A stretch of 64,000 nucleotides of DNA from Molossus alvarezi. Its lineage: Eukaryota > Chordata > Mammalia > Chiroptera > Molossidae. Below, piece after piece: positions 33,245-48,400 of the stretch. Below the pieces are notes generated by a model, which ran no database searches, was not told the origin of the DNA, and saw only the letters and a program-made list of their open reading frames with translations. The position numbers and the translations under genes are program-made. The stretch lies in contig CM073907.1 of assembly GCA_037176705.1 (NCBI GenBank), positions 12,803,001 to 12,867,000 on the forward strand, read 5' to 3'. Position 1 is the first letter of the stretch; the number at the start of each line of letters is the position of its first letter.

Positions 33245-34796
33245 CTGGAAGCAGAGGCCCAGGAGCAGTGAGCAGGGAGCGCTGTGTGGGAGGCGGCATC
33301 TCGGATCTCGGACACACGGGAGCAGCAGAGCGTTCCAGGGCATCCGGGTCCCTCCCCGCCCAGGACCTCCGAACACCTATCCGCTCAGGCGGCAGAGATA
33401 TCTAGAAAGGGAAATTCCACAGAACCCTCTGTTTTCCTAGATCCAGTGTTTCACAAGCTCTCAGGAAATGCCTTCTGAATGATACCTTCTGGCGGCTGTT
33501 AAATCGGCTGCCTCCTGATCTCTTTTCTAATTCCCTGGACATGTGCCTATGAGCTGACGTTCCAGGAGGAAAACCCTGGAGCCAAGAGGTACCCGTGTGG
33601 TCCCCCGGAAGGGCAACCCACCCATGGCGAGGGCAGAGCCAGGGGAGGCCATATGTATTCGCCGGAATCCCTTTGCAACTTAGGGAAAGTTAACCTTGAT
33701 TTTCTCCTATTTGAGCTCTTATCCTTTGAAAGTCACTGATTAAAAATCACTACTTCCTCAGAGTAAAATAGAAAATATGTAGCAGCCAGCATGCACAGGC
33801 GCACCCAGAGCAAGCCCCGTGGATGCAGCTGAGGTGTACAGTGGGGTGGTGGCTGCCGTGACAGGTGGCACCCCTTTAGTTTAAAGATTCTGGGTAGGTC
33901 CCAGGGACCCCAGGATGGGATGGGGTGACAACTCTTTATCGGCCAAAAAAGAAGGTATTTAACAGTTTTAACAACCCATCTACACTGGCTGACGGCCACC
34001 CTCTTTCCTGTAACTGGAGGGTGAGCTCCTGGGGTCAAGAACAGGGTCTTAGCCCATGACCAATGGCCAGCAGGATCGTGGTGGCACTGTGGTTGTCTCA
34101 GAGTTTGAGGGAAGCCAACTAGAAAAGGAAGAGGAGGAGTAGAAGGAGACACTGCACGGTTTGGACTTGACACCCTTTGGGTTTCTCAGGCTCTCGTTAG
34201 ACCACCAGCATCAAACTCACTCTACCGGGAAGAAGCTGCCAGTCATATTTTTTCAGTTCGGTGCACGGGTCAGTAGTAATTGCACAACAATAGTGTCGGT
34301 TCTCTCTCGGCTGGAGAAGGAATATGCCTTCCTGCTGTGTGCTTTTTCAGTTCAAGTGCATAGTGTCTTGACCATAAACTTTGTCTTCAGACATGGATAC
34401 AGTGAATTAAAACTCGCGGATGAAATGAGAAAGAAAAGGAACTACCTGGCTTGTATTTCCTCTGCCACCTGTGTGATGCGAATCATGCATGAGAAGGTGT
34501 CTGTTCTTTTTCAACAGTTAGTTGACAGTCTGGTTCCCTCTGTTCTCCAGGGTACCCAGGCACCTGGAGCTTTCACCAGGTGGGTGTGCCCCGCCCCCAC
34601 CCGCTGCAGGTGTTGCTGTTTTGACTCCACCTGCCCCCTTGGCAGTTGGAGCCACCTTTCCCTTAGGTGACAATGACTGGTTGATATAAGCACAAAACTC
34701 ATCCCTTCACTGAAGGTGGGACAGACTACACAGTGTCCAGTACTCTCAGAGTCCCTACAGGACCAGGCAAGACCAAGTCCACCAGAACCACACCTC

Positions 34797-34990
34797 GCGC
34801 CCTGCCGGTGTGGCTCAGTGGCTGAGCATCGTCCCATGCTCCAGTTGCCAGTTGGATTCCTGGTCAGGACACATGCTTGATCCCCAGTAGGGGGCGTGCC
34901 GGAGACAGGTGATCAGAGTTTCTCTCATCGATGTTTCTCTCTCTCTCCCTCTTTCTTCCTCTCACTCTAAAATATCAATACAAATATAAA
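34797..34990 (+). mobile_element. Ves-type SINE, CATCGTCCCATG subfamily
   Basis: Head GCCCTGCCGGTGTGGCTCAG, TGGCTGAGCATCGTCCCATG, 'tccccagtagggggcgtgcc', CT-rich part, A-rich tail. Confidence 0.85.
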
Positions 34991-35380
34991 ATGAGCTAAA
35001 ATAAACAAACCACACTCACTCAGCCCTTCCCTCTCCTAGCCTGGCCCGCTTGCCCCCCCTCACGGCTCTCCTGCGACCCCCTTTGATAGCCACTGGCACA
35101 GGGACCCCATCAAGGCTGTAAGGGGCCTGAGCCAGGACGGGGTGGTTCTGAGTCCTCAGTTACAGGGAAAACGTCACTTCTCACAGCTCTGTGTCTAGTT
35201 TCAGTTCCCATAAACCAGCCAGCTGGACCCCATGGTAGTAACTGGATTGTCTCAGGAACCTGGCGGCACTGGCTGTTGCTTTCATAGGGACTCAGACCTG
35301 TCTTTTTACTAAGAGCCATTTATTGGGCTTTGTGTTTAATTTGCAAGTTCACACTCGGATGCAGAAGGCAGCTAAATCTT

Positions 35381-35638
35381 TTTTTTTTTTTTTAATCCTC
35401 ACCCGAGGACATTTTTCCATTTTTTGTTCAGGTAGAGTGGGAGGGAGAGAGAGAACCAGAGAGAGAGAGAGAGAGAAACATCGATGTGAAAGAAACTCAT
35501 CGAGTGGCTGCCACCCGCACGACTGACCAGAGCCGGGGGCAAACTGTAACCGAGGTACATGCCCTTAGCGGGAACCGAACCCGGGTCTCTCAGGACCGCA
35601 GGCCGATGCTTTAACCGCTGAGCCAAACCGGCCAGGGC
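35381..35638 (-). mobile_element. Ves SINE with 17-bp duplication
   Basis: Minus-strand full copy. Flanks GAAGGCAGCTAAATCTT at 35364-35380 and 35639-35655 are identical. Confidence 0.96.
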
Positions 35639-35806
35639 GAAGGCAGCTAAATCTTAAGCAAGGGAGTGGAGTACATTTGGGGTGGTGACACCTCAAAAGG
35701 ACAGTTCCACAGCACTTGTGATTTGCGTGGTGTGGCTTTGCAGTAAGAGCTCCCACTGAGTTGACATGCGTGGCCGTGGGGTGCGGCGGGCCCTGGGAGC
35801 ACTCGC

Positions 35807-35935
35807 CTCTCGGATCTTCTCCAGCGCCAGGGTCAGGATGTAGGAGATGACGATCCACTCCTGCAGGCAGGGCCAGCGGTCCATGCGCACCAGGATGACG
35901 TAGTTGAACAGCAGCAGGTAGCCCAGGTACGAGAT
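35807..35935 (-). CDS. TRPM1: TRPM1 in-window exon 19 (S1 end and S2), GC donor
   Basis: The 129-nt exon has acceptor ttcag. It reads [20 protein letters not shown], then [20 protein letters not shown], then IRE. It ends CGAGAG, followed by gcgagt. The next exon begins ATCCTCATGTCAG (ILMS), so the join after GAG is fixed by frame and by the conserved [12 protein letters not shown] sequence. The donor is therefore GC, with a strong AG/GCGAGT context. Confidence 0.95.
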
Positions 35936-36589
35936 CTGAAAGACAGGAAGACTGTGAGCCGTGTCTGGAGGACAGCCCGCTCTGGAAGGAAGTTTGGAAC
36001 CCTGGTTTCCGGTTGATGCATCTTCTGAAAATAATTTTCGTTTCCAACCTGGGCCAACCTGTTTAGAGGAACCCTCCCATCCACCTCCCCCATCCACCTC
36101 TCCCATGCAGGCAGAGAACCCGAGGCCGGTCGAAGGCATTTTATACTGTAGCATGTTGTGGGCTCTAAGGTCTTTTTCTACATGAGGATGTATTTGTTGC
36201 TATAGTCACCCTCATGGGGAAATTAGGAAATTGCACAAAATCATGATATGCAGGGAAACTTTTCATAGCTTACTGATACGTCTCCTGCATTCCTGGGAAC
36301 TGGCCCATATTACTTACTCCTCCCTGCCTCCGAAATTTCCCTCTGGAACCTTTCCATGCTGGTGGGTGTGGGAGGTTTGACGGGAAGACGAGCTGTCTGC
36401 CCAGGCGCACAGAGCTGCCTCAGTCCCTCGGTGCACATGGACACCAGGGTCCCTGGCCCTGTGGCAGAGGTGGAGTGTGTGGGGTGAAGGAGGGGACGCA
36501 GGGAGGTGGTCTGAACTTGACTGTGTTGTGAACTTACTTTTTAAGGCAATGCTTATTGTTTTATTTAATTTATTTATTCATTATGATTT

Positions 36590-36772
36590 TTTAATCCTCA
36601 CCTAAAGATATGTTTAGAGAGAGGAAGGGGGAGAGAGAGAGAAAGAAACATCGATCGGTTGCCCCCACTGGGGTTGAATCTGCAACCTAGGTATGTGCCC
36701 TGACCAGAAATCAAACCCGCAGCCTTTTGGTGTACAGGACGATGCTCCAACCAGCTGAGCCGCCGGCCCAGA
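36590..36772 (-). mobile_element. Ves-type SINE, degenerate
   Basis: Minus-strand copy with 'ttaatcctcacctaaagata' end, GA-rich part and head at about 36770 (GCGGCTCAGCTGGTTGGAGC). Confidence 0.8.
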
Positions 36773-38094
36773 CTGAGCTGTGAACTTGACCCCTCGCTGG
36801 CACAGGCCCCTTCCGGACTTGGGGGTGGGGCATGTGCTGGCAGTTGTGTATTTGGAATAGGCAGTCTTTTTTTTGAAGATTTTTATGATTGTATGAGTTT
36901 GACCAGGATACAGGTAAAATCCTTGTATCCACTCTCTGGTCTGTGTAGGAGGATTAGAGCCGGAGTCTCAGATGGGCTGTGCCAGAGTCCTCTGGGGAGC
37001 CACACACGTGTGACATCCTTCCCCAGACTCAGGTGGCATGTAGAGGCTCTGGGAAGAGGCCCAAGGTTGAGAAGCCTGGACTGGGGCTCATTGGCCCCTG
37101 GCCCTGCCCCCTTCAGCTCCATCTGAGCTCTCCTGCGGACCAGGGACATCCCTGGTCCTCAGCTGGTTCTGACCAGAACACATGGGTGGTGGGGGCTTTG
37201 GGCACATCACTAGCTCTGCCTGCGAGAAGGTTGGTTCTCCAGGCCCACCCTTGGCCTGAGTCCCCGTACAGCCCCCCAGGTGCCATTTCCCAGAGCCGGG
37301 CCTCTGCCCCTGCTCACCCATCCATTGCTGGGCTACAGCCTGGGACCCAGCTCCCGTACCCCATCACCTGTTCGTGCCCAGTCACTAAGGGAAGCACAGT
37401 GCCTGGAGTGGGTGGTGGCTTGGTGCTTGGGCCTACATGGGTGGTCCTGCCCCTCCTCAGACTGCAGTGGTTGTAGAAGCACAGCCCCCTGCCCCCCTGC
37501 TGTGACCCCCTGCAGCTGGACCGGTTCCCCCAGGGCCTTCCACTCTGCTCCTGTTTCTCGACCCTCTTTTCCTGCCCACCTGCAGAAGTCCCAGCAGGCA
37601 TAAGGCTGGGGCTGCCCTGATTCCAGGTGGGCCACACTCCTGGGGCTGTTGAGACAGTGCCACCTAAGGGGGCTGGAGGCTAATGTGTGGCCTAGTGGGC
37701 CAGTCTGGTGTGCTCTTAGAGTGGACAGGCCTTGGTTTGCTCCCCTATTCTAGGGGTTAATGACCTGGGTTCAACCACACTCTTGTAGTAACCCTGTCGG
37801 TTTCCTGAAAAATGGCATCTGTAGGTTTGCTTCTTAAATCACTAGTCATCCATATTTCTTTTTAAATTAAATGACATTTTTCTAAGTTTGCATTACTAAA
37901 GACATTTAAACAGTGTCTTGAGCAAATAAAATATGACTGTATTTAGGGCTAGGATGGCCACACCCCTACATACATGTAAATGTGAGAGAAGATAACTACG
38001 TAGACCCAATTTTAGGTGAGGATCAGAATTAGCTCCAGTTTTATTTTCACAATTCACTTTAATTCAGTGAATATTAAATACTTTTTAAAAGCCT

Positions 38095-38212
38095 TGACTT
38101 TTTTTTCTTTATAAAAAATTAGGTTTTTGAGGTAGCATTGATTAATAACATTATGTAAATTTCAGATATATGTTCTACTATATGCTCGCCACCCAAAGTC
38201 TAGCCACCTTCT
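38095..38212 (-). mobile_element. L1 3' end fragment
   Basis: Antisense L1 tail: T-rich start, 'gcattgattaataacattat', 'cgccacccaaagtctagcc'. Confidence 0.75.
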
Positions 38213-38247
38213 GACCTTGATATTTTTCTCGATTCTAATGCGTCTCA

Positions 38248-38741
<494 letters not shown>

Positions 38742-38910
38742 CTATGGATGATGAGAAAAATGGTTTTTTAAGCTATGTCGATTCTAAAAACTTTTCCCAG
38801 TATAGATAAAATGTTTAAATGATAACCTTCAAAGTTACTCAATAACCTCAGAGCCCTGGAACAGGTTTATGTCTGCTCCTGTGTTCTGTGGCTAATTTAA
38901 TTGGGTTCAT

Positions 38911-39237
38911 TTGTTACCACAGACCATCAGGGAATGCCAGGAAGTCTCCCCCATTGGCCAAAATGGCACAGGGGGAGGTTCTTATGCTGAGAACACCAAA
39001 AGCTAGAAAGATGAATGGTCAGGGCCTGAGCATACCAAAAACTAGCAAGATAATTGGATAGGAAAAACAAAACAAAAACCACCCCCTCCTTATCCCTATT
39101 TGAACCCAGGCTTGAGCAGAAAGGGCAGATGGACTTTGAGACAGGAGTCCACCATTCTCCCAGTTTGTGGCACCTGAATAAACCTCTTTCCTTTTGCACC
39201 AGCACCTGTCTCACGAGTTTGGCTTTTGTTGTCACAG
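38911..39237 (+). mobile_element. Solo ERV-type LTR
   Basis: About 330 bp with TG...CA-like ends, a polyadenylation signal AATAAA at about 39177, a following 'cctctttccttttgcacc' R/U5-like stretch, and an imperfect tandem repeat in the U3 part (about 38980-39058). No coding sequence accompanies it. I could not confirm a target-site duplication, and the ends are approximate. Confidence 0.65.
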
Positions 39238-39659
39238 GCAGCCAATGTGCGATTCAGTTACACATTGGCAGAATTGCAGACAGAAAAATGTAAGAAGGTC
39301 CACCCAGTTTTTTTTGGATGAACAGAAGCAGTATGGTGTGGAATCCTGACTTACAAAGCAAAAGATTATGCATAAAGTTCCAAAGCAGGTAAATATTTAA
39401 ATTAAAATATAATAATATGGTAGATAAAAAATAAGTGTAACATTGTAGAAATCCTTCTAGTGAAGTAGGTCAAAAATATTTTGTAGAGAAATCACTTAGA
39501 TGGGCCAAGAGTTGAAAAACGAATGTAACTTACAAAAGGACTCACTGGGCTCAGTCTAGACAGCAAAAGGATGCCCTGCTCATAGGTGGAAAACCTTGTC
39601 ATTTTTATCAGGGTGGCTGCCGAGCTCTGTGAGCCAGGCCCGCTGCTCAGGTCAGGCGG

Positions 39660-39840
39660 TGGCGTTAGACCACCCAAGTTCAGGCCCTGGACTCAGCCCT
39701 TACTAGACAAGTCACTTAACCTCGAATGCTCAGGTTCTCCATGTGAAAGACAAGGCTGTCACGGTGCCTCCCTCACGGAATTGTGCAGTGGAATACGTAA
39801 GTGAAATAATCCACAGCAGGTGCTTGGCTCAGCCAGGTGC
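39660..39840 (+). mobile_element. MIR SINE fragment
   Basis: 'ttactagacaagtcacttaa', 'cctcgaatgctcaggttctc', 'ggaatacgtaagtgaaataa', 'cagcaggtgcttggctc': MIR order retained. Confidence 0.75.
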
Positions 39841-39884
39841 AGTGTGCCGGCTCACAGGTGCCGCTTGTCACCGTCTGTTCCTTA

Positions 39885-42296
<2,412 letters not shown>

Positions 42297-42437
42297 CCTC
42301 TTAGGTCCAAACAAGTCGTTGTAAAGGGTCCGGAAGCTCTTGCGGGTGTAGTTGCAGCGGTAGGCGCCTCCCATGAGGTGCTCCAGCACCAGCCCTATGT
42401 CTATGAGGCTGATGTGGTAATCGGGCGGCAGGTTGCC
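42297..42437 (-). CDS. TRPM1: TRPM1 in-window exon 13
   Basis: The 141-nt exon has acceptor tccag and donor gtagaa. It reads [20 protein letters not shown], then [20 protein letters not shown], then DLFGPKR. Part of the TRPM N-terminal helical domain. Confidence 0.97.
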
Positions 42438-43496
42438 CTGGAAGAGAAGAGACCTGGGCTTCGTCACACCCCTCAGGCCCTGCGGCCGCCCCTGGCCACC
42501 TGTGGTCACTCGAGTGCCCGTGTAACGGCGGAGCATCAAACAAGACTCAGTCTGTTTCCATGTGACTGAGGGAGGTGATGGGCTGAGCCATCCTTCGGAA
42601 AGGGGTTGAACTTTCCCCGGGGGGCAGTTAGAAACCCAGGAGGCTGTGGGGTAGCAGACCGGGCTCAGACGGAATGGTCTGTGCGTGCGTGCGTCAGCGT
42701 GTGGGACGCGTCACGGGAACTCGCTGTGTGGCTGGTGTGAGCTGTTTGTCCAAGCAGACGGGTCTGTGGAGAAGGTGTTTGCCAGCTGCTCTGCAGGGTG
42801 GAAGCCCCCTGGGGCGCTGGGGTCTAGACCACATGCAGAAGGAGGAAGTGACCAGCTAACAGGAAGGCAGGCTCCAGGGGAGGCTGTGGGAAGGGGGACA
42901 GCTTCCCATGGTGCCCCATGACTTTCTGGGGTGCCTGCAGATTTCAGGAAGAACCCAAACCCACAAACTACCTAGGAAGATGGGGAGTTGGTGAGGGGCA
43001 GAGTTTTGCTACAAAACAGAAGCGGTGGGAATGGGTCCAGAGCTGGGAGCTGAACATTCCAAATGCCCCCTTTGGTTCTGAGGCCTCTCGGGCTGCGACA
43101 TGGGTGTGGCCTTAGGTCACTAAGGGAAGGCCTGAGGCACGACGGACACAGAATGAGGGTGGGCATGCTCCGCGGCGGCTTAAAGGAGGGGAATGTTCCT
43201 GTTTGCACCGGACAGTTCTCGCTGAAGCTGAGTCCTAGGGGATGAAGGCCCTGGGCCAGGAGAGCTTCTGGGGCTGCAGCTCGCGGGGCGGGCGAGGGGT
43301 GCAGGGCAGTGTGGGAGGAGGGCGCGGGCACCAGACTTATGGGGGGATCACTTTGTAAGCTATACAGATGTGTCATCACTGTGCTGTACACCTGAAACTA
43401 ATAGAAATTGTATGTCGACTGTAATTGGAAAATACAATTAAAGAAATATGTTATTGGAAGATGCCCACAGTAAGGATCATGAACCAGCAGACTGAC
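42438..43496 (-). other. TRPM1 intron, exons 12-13
   Basis: 1.06 kb. An L1 3' fragment lies close to exon 12; otherwise nothing recognised. Confidence 0.7.
43340..43445 (+). mobile_element. L1 3' end fragment
   Basis: 'gggggatcactttgtaagct', 'acacctgaaactaatagaa', 'gtcgactgtaattggaaaat', A-rich end. Same type as 44735-44838. Confidence 0.7.
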
Positions 43497-43547
43497 CTTT
43501 TTTACGTCCCTGACCAGCAAGTGAAGAGTGTTCGGTGGACCCAGCCT
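43497..43547 (-). CDS. TRPM1: TRPM1 in-window exon 12, 51-nt exon
   Basis: Acceptor ttcag and donor gtcagt frame seventeen codons: RLGPPNTLHLLVRDVKK. It joins LEELYNT (exon 11) to GNLPPDYH (exon 13) and matches the TRPM motif TLHLLVRDVKK. No frame of its own long enough for ORF search. Confidence 0.96.
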
Positions 43548-43671
43548 CTGAAAGACAAGAGTCCGGCTATGATCACTATGGCCTTCTCTCCCGCTCGGAG
43601 CAGAAGACCCTGCTCTGCTCTACAGACCGGGAGCCGTGGGAGTGACCGTGGTCAGCCGTCTCTCTCTCTCT

Positions 43672-43877
43672 TCTTTAAAAATATTTTATATAGAGAGGGA
43701 GAGAGAGAGATACACTCATGTGAGAGAGACACATCGACTGGTTGCCTCCTGCATGATTCCGACCAGGGCTTGGGACGAACCACAACCGGGGTACGTGCCC
43801 TTGGCTGAAATCGAACCCGTGACGCATTGTTCCGCGGGCCGACACTCTAACTGCTGAGCCAAACTAGCCGGGGCCAG
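43672..43877 (-). mobile_element. Ves SINE
   Basis: Minus-strand copy, head at 43877 (GCCCCGGCTAGTTTGGCTCA). The 3' end is shortened, lacking the 'cctcacccgaggac' stretch. Confidence 0.88.
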
Positions 43878-44017
43878 CCCATCTCTTTACAACCAGACTG
43901 GTCTTGGTTAGGAAGTGTCTGACACGTTCCTGTAGGTGAAATACGTTTGATTGAGTTACTGTATTTCAGAGAGCATCTTCGGACATCCCAGCATCGTGTT
44001 AAAAAGTCACCACGTTC

Positions 44018-44269
44018 GCCCTGGCTGGTTAGGCTCAGCAGTTAGAGCGTCAGCCTGCGGTCCAGAGAGATCTGGGTTCGGTTCCCGCTAAGGGCATGTA
44101 CCTCGGTTGCAGTTTGTCCCCGGCCCTGGTTGGGTCCTGCGGGTGGCAGCCACTCGATGTGTCCCTTTCACATCGATGTTTCTCTCTCTTCCTCTCTCTC
44201 CCTCCCACTCTATCTGAACAAAAAAACGAAAAAATGTCCTTGGGTGAGGATAAAAAAAATAAAAAAGAA
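44018..44269 (+). mobile_element. Ves SINE with 19-bp duplication
   Basis: Full plus copy flanked by TTAAAAAGTCACCACGTTC (43999-44017) and TTAAAAAGTCACCACATTC (44270-44288), one mismatch. The duplication starts TTAAAA, the usual L1 endonuclease target. Confidence 0.96.
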
Positions 44270-44734
44270 TTAAAAAGTCACCACATTCTAGTGCTGAGGA
44301 CATTTGTGCTATTGGAAATTTCAGAAAGAAGTGTGGGCTTCCCAAATTCCCGTCACCAGGCAGATGCCTCTGTTCCCGCACAGCGGGCCCCTTGCCGTGG
44401 AAGCTCACTGCTACGCTTCGCACTGGAGCCGCATAAAAAACAGGGGTCCCAGGGCAGAAGTGACTGCTCCCCGCGGAAACTCTCCACTTCGCTAACGGAA
44501 ACCTCGCTGACGTGGGCAGCTGGCTTCCCTGTTTGCGGGGAGGAGCCCTCGTGTTCTGCACCGGAGGCGACACTGCAGCAGAGAGGCGGGCCGGGCCGGC
44601 GGCCAGAGCAGGGCCTGCGCTGTGGCCCAGCGGTGAGCACGGCTGTCCAGCCGGAGCAGCCACGGGGCGTCAAGTCCGCAGAGAGTAGTCAGTCACGATG
44701 TGATGACTACGGGGGGCCAGGTGGGTTCTGGAAA

Positions 44735-44838
44735 CATCGGGGATCACTTCGTAAGTTGTATAAGTGCCTAACCATTGCACCATATGCCTGAAGCTAATAT
44801 ACTGTTGCATTGAACGTCAACTGTAATTGACGAGAAAA
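44735..44838 (+). mobile_element. L1 3' end fragment
   Basis: 'ggggatcacttcgtaagttg', 'catatgcctgaagctaatat', 'aacgtcaactgtaattgacg'. Confidence 0.65.
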
Positions 44839-45304
44839 AAAGAATTTTCTGGCCCAAAATGTCAATCAGGTCGAAATTGTGTCTAGACAATGGTCATCAT
44901 TGGTTACTAACATCACAAAAAGGCCACACTGTGTGCCTCCTCGCAAAGGCACGAGAACCACCTAGGAACTCATTTTGCCAAAATAATAAAATTAAACCTG
45001 ATTAAATCTCTAACAACCAATCTACTGGAAATACAGTGGATTGAGGAACAGCCTAAATCACACCAGGAGAAGCTCCACAGTATTCAGACTTTGAGAAACT
45101 CTGCAAGACAAATGACCTGCTTTCTGAAAAACAAAAAAAACCACACACACACACCAATTAATGAGCTAATTAATCCATTAGTAAGGGAAAAGAGATGGAC
45201 GATGGACTTCAAAGTTTAAGAGACATGTCAGCAGCAAAGTATGGACCTTGCCCAGATTTTCATTCAAATAAAGAATTTTTTAAAACTAAAAAAAAAAAAA
45301 TGCC

Positions 45305-45562
45305 TGTCCCTGGCCAGTTTGGCTCAGCGGTTAGAGTGTCGGCCTGCGGTCCCGAGAGACCTGGGTTCGGTTCCCGCTAAGGGCGCGTACCTCAGTTGTG
45401 GTTTATCCCCGGCCCTGGTTGGTTGTGCGGGTGGCAGCCACTTGATGTGTCCCTTTCATGTCGATGTTTCTCTCTCCCTCCCTCTCCCTCCCACTCTATC
45501 TGAACAAAAAATGGAAACAAATGTCCTCGGGTGAGGATAAAAATTAAAAAATTAAAAAAAAA
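45305..45562 (+). mobile_element. Ves SINE
   Basis: Full plus copy: CCTGGCCAGTTTGGCTCAGC head, GGGTTCGGTTCCCGC, CT-rich part, 'cctcgggtgaggataaaaat' end. Confidence 0.92.
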
Positions 45563-45631
45563 GACTGCGTGCCTGCCATCAAGTGGTGGCCCTCCGAGCT
45601 GAAACGCTGTTTCCGTAACTCCAGGTCCTCA

Positions 45632-45958
<327 letters not shown>

Positions 45959-46078
45959 CTATCTATCAGACCAGCGGTCCACTTTGATAAGTGATAGTCT
46001 CTTTTTTAAAACAAGTTGCAGACAAGGCAGAATTACAGCCAACCTGCCGTGGCTGCCTCCGGTTTCCAGTTCTGTTTT

Positions 46079-46175
46079 TCTTTTGTTTTTTTGGTACGTG
46101 CCCCTAGCGGGAACGAACCCGGGACTCTCTGGTCCGCAGGCCGACGCTCAACTGCTGAGCCAAACAAGCGAGGGC
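46079..46175 (-). mobile_element. Head-only short Ves SINE with 14-bp duplication
   Basis: On the minus strand it has only the tRNA-like head: GCTTGTTTGGCTCAGCAGTT to CCGCTAGGGGCACGTACC, then directly an A-rich tail. Flanked by TCCAGTTCTGTTTT at 46065-46078 and 46176-46189. The duplication and tail show that the short form itself was retroposed. Confidence 0.88.
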
Positions 46176-46218
46176 TCCAGTTCTGTTTTAATTAAATTAG
46201 CTTATTAGCTTTGCTTTA

Positions 46219-46420
46219 GCCCGGCCAGTGTGGCTCAGTGGTTGAGCACCGACCCTGAACCAAGAGGTCGCCAGTTCAATTCCCGATCAGGGCACATGCC
46301 CAGGTTGTGGGCCCGACCCCCAGTGGGAGGTATGCAAGAGGCGGCCAATCGATGTTCTCTCTCATCGATGTTTCTCTCTCCCTCTCTCTCCCTCCCTCTC
46401 TCTCTAAAAATCAATAAAGA
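46219..46420 (+). mobile_element. Ves-type SINE, first of three in tandem
   Basis: GTTGAGCACCGACCCTGAAC subfamily with 'ggttgtgggcc' middle and tail AAAAATCAATAAAGA. The tail's ATCAATAAAGA (46410-46420) is repeated after each of the next two copies. Confidence 0.9.
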
Positions 46421-46693
46421 GCCCTGGCCAGTTTGGCTCAGCGGTTAGAGCGTCCGCCTGCGGTCCGGAGAGACCCGGGTTCGGTTCCCACTAAGGGTAT
46501 GTACCTCGGTTGCAGTTTGTCCCCGGCCCTGGTTGGTCGTGCGGGTGGCAGCCACTTGATGTGTCCCTTTCACATCGATGTTTCCCTCTCTCTCTCTTCC
46601 TCTCTTTCCCTCCCACTCTGTCTGTACAAAAAATGGAAAAATGTCCTCGAATGAGGATAAAATAAATAAATAAAAATAAATAAATAAATAAAT
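46421..46693 (+). mobile_element. Ves SINE, second of three in tandem
   Basis: Full copy with (AAAT)n tail, followed by ATCAATAAAGA at 46694-46704. Confidence 0.93.
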
Positions 46694-46704
46694 ATCAATA
46701 AAGA

Positions 46705-46974
46705 GCCCTGGCCGGTTTGGCTCAGCGGTTAGAGCGTCGGCCTGCGGTCCAGAGAGACCCGGGTTCGGTTCCCACTAAGGGCGCGTACCTCGGTTGCAGT
46801 TTGTCCCTGGCTTTGGTTGGTCGTGTGGGTGGCAGCCAGTGGATGTGTCCCTTTCACGTCGATATTTCTCTCTCTCTCTCTCTCTTTCTCTCTCTCCCTC
46901 CTGCTCTATCTGAACAAAAAATGGAAAAAATGTCCTCGGGTGAGGATAAAAAATAAATAAATAAATAAATAAAG
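46705..46974 (+). mobile_element. Ves SINE, third of three in tandem
   Basis: Full copy with (AAAT)n tail, followed by ATCAATAAAGA at 46975-46985. Same subfamily as the second copy but differing at several positions, so not a simple duplication of it. Confidence 0.93.
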
Positions 46975-47308
46975 ATCAATAAAGAAAAAACATTTTTTTA
47001 ATATATATAAAAACACAAGGAAGAACACCCACACGAGTCGTGGCTGCTTTTCCAGATAAAACCGTGATCAGCACTTAAATCTTCAAGCTCCTGCCTCCAT
47101 GGGCAGTGTTTTTTTTGAGGTGGTAGATTGTACCACTTTATTTATCATTTACGTTTCTGTCCATAAACGATGCAACCTGTGGCCCTCATACAATGGGCGG
47201 CTTGCTGGAGAGTGTGTCCTCGACCTAGAATTGCCTGTGGCAGCCGAGTGGGGCCGGGTGGTGGCCGGGTGGGGCCGGGTGGGGCCAGCGACAGTGCAGG
47301 GCATGTCA

Positions 47309-48299
<991 letters not shown>

Positions 48300-48400
48300 C
48301 GGCCAGTGGGGCCCGAAGACAAAGATCTGGCTTCGCGCTATGTCGACGCGGTTCCAGGCCAGCGCCAAGCTCAGCTGGTCCGGAGCCGATGCGTTCGTTC
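48300..48400 (-). CDS. TRPM1: TRPM1 in-window exon 9
   Basis: The 101-nt exon has acceptor tccag and donor gtgaaa. After completing G it reads [20 protein letters not shown], then [24 protein letters not shown] is a strongly conserved TRPM motif. Confidence 0.97.

Larger units (their letters stand above)
33245..35806 (-). other. TRPM1 GC-AG intron, exons 19-20
   Basis: 2.56 kb, beginning GCGAGT rather than GT and ending CAG. Contains two Ves SINEs (listed). No element recognised at 33.3-34.79 kb or 35.0-35.36 kb. Confidence 0.8.

Noticed and set aside
35807..35812. Alternative GT donor five bases inside the intron for exon 19
   Set aside because: GAGGCGA/gtgctc would add five bases and shift the frame against exon 20; the GC donor keeps the conserved sequence.
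46421..46974. Repeated small proteins beginning MAQRLERRPA at many places
   Set aside because: These are translations of the Ves SINE in one frame, found wherever a Ves copy lies. Not genes.
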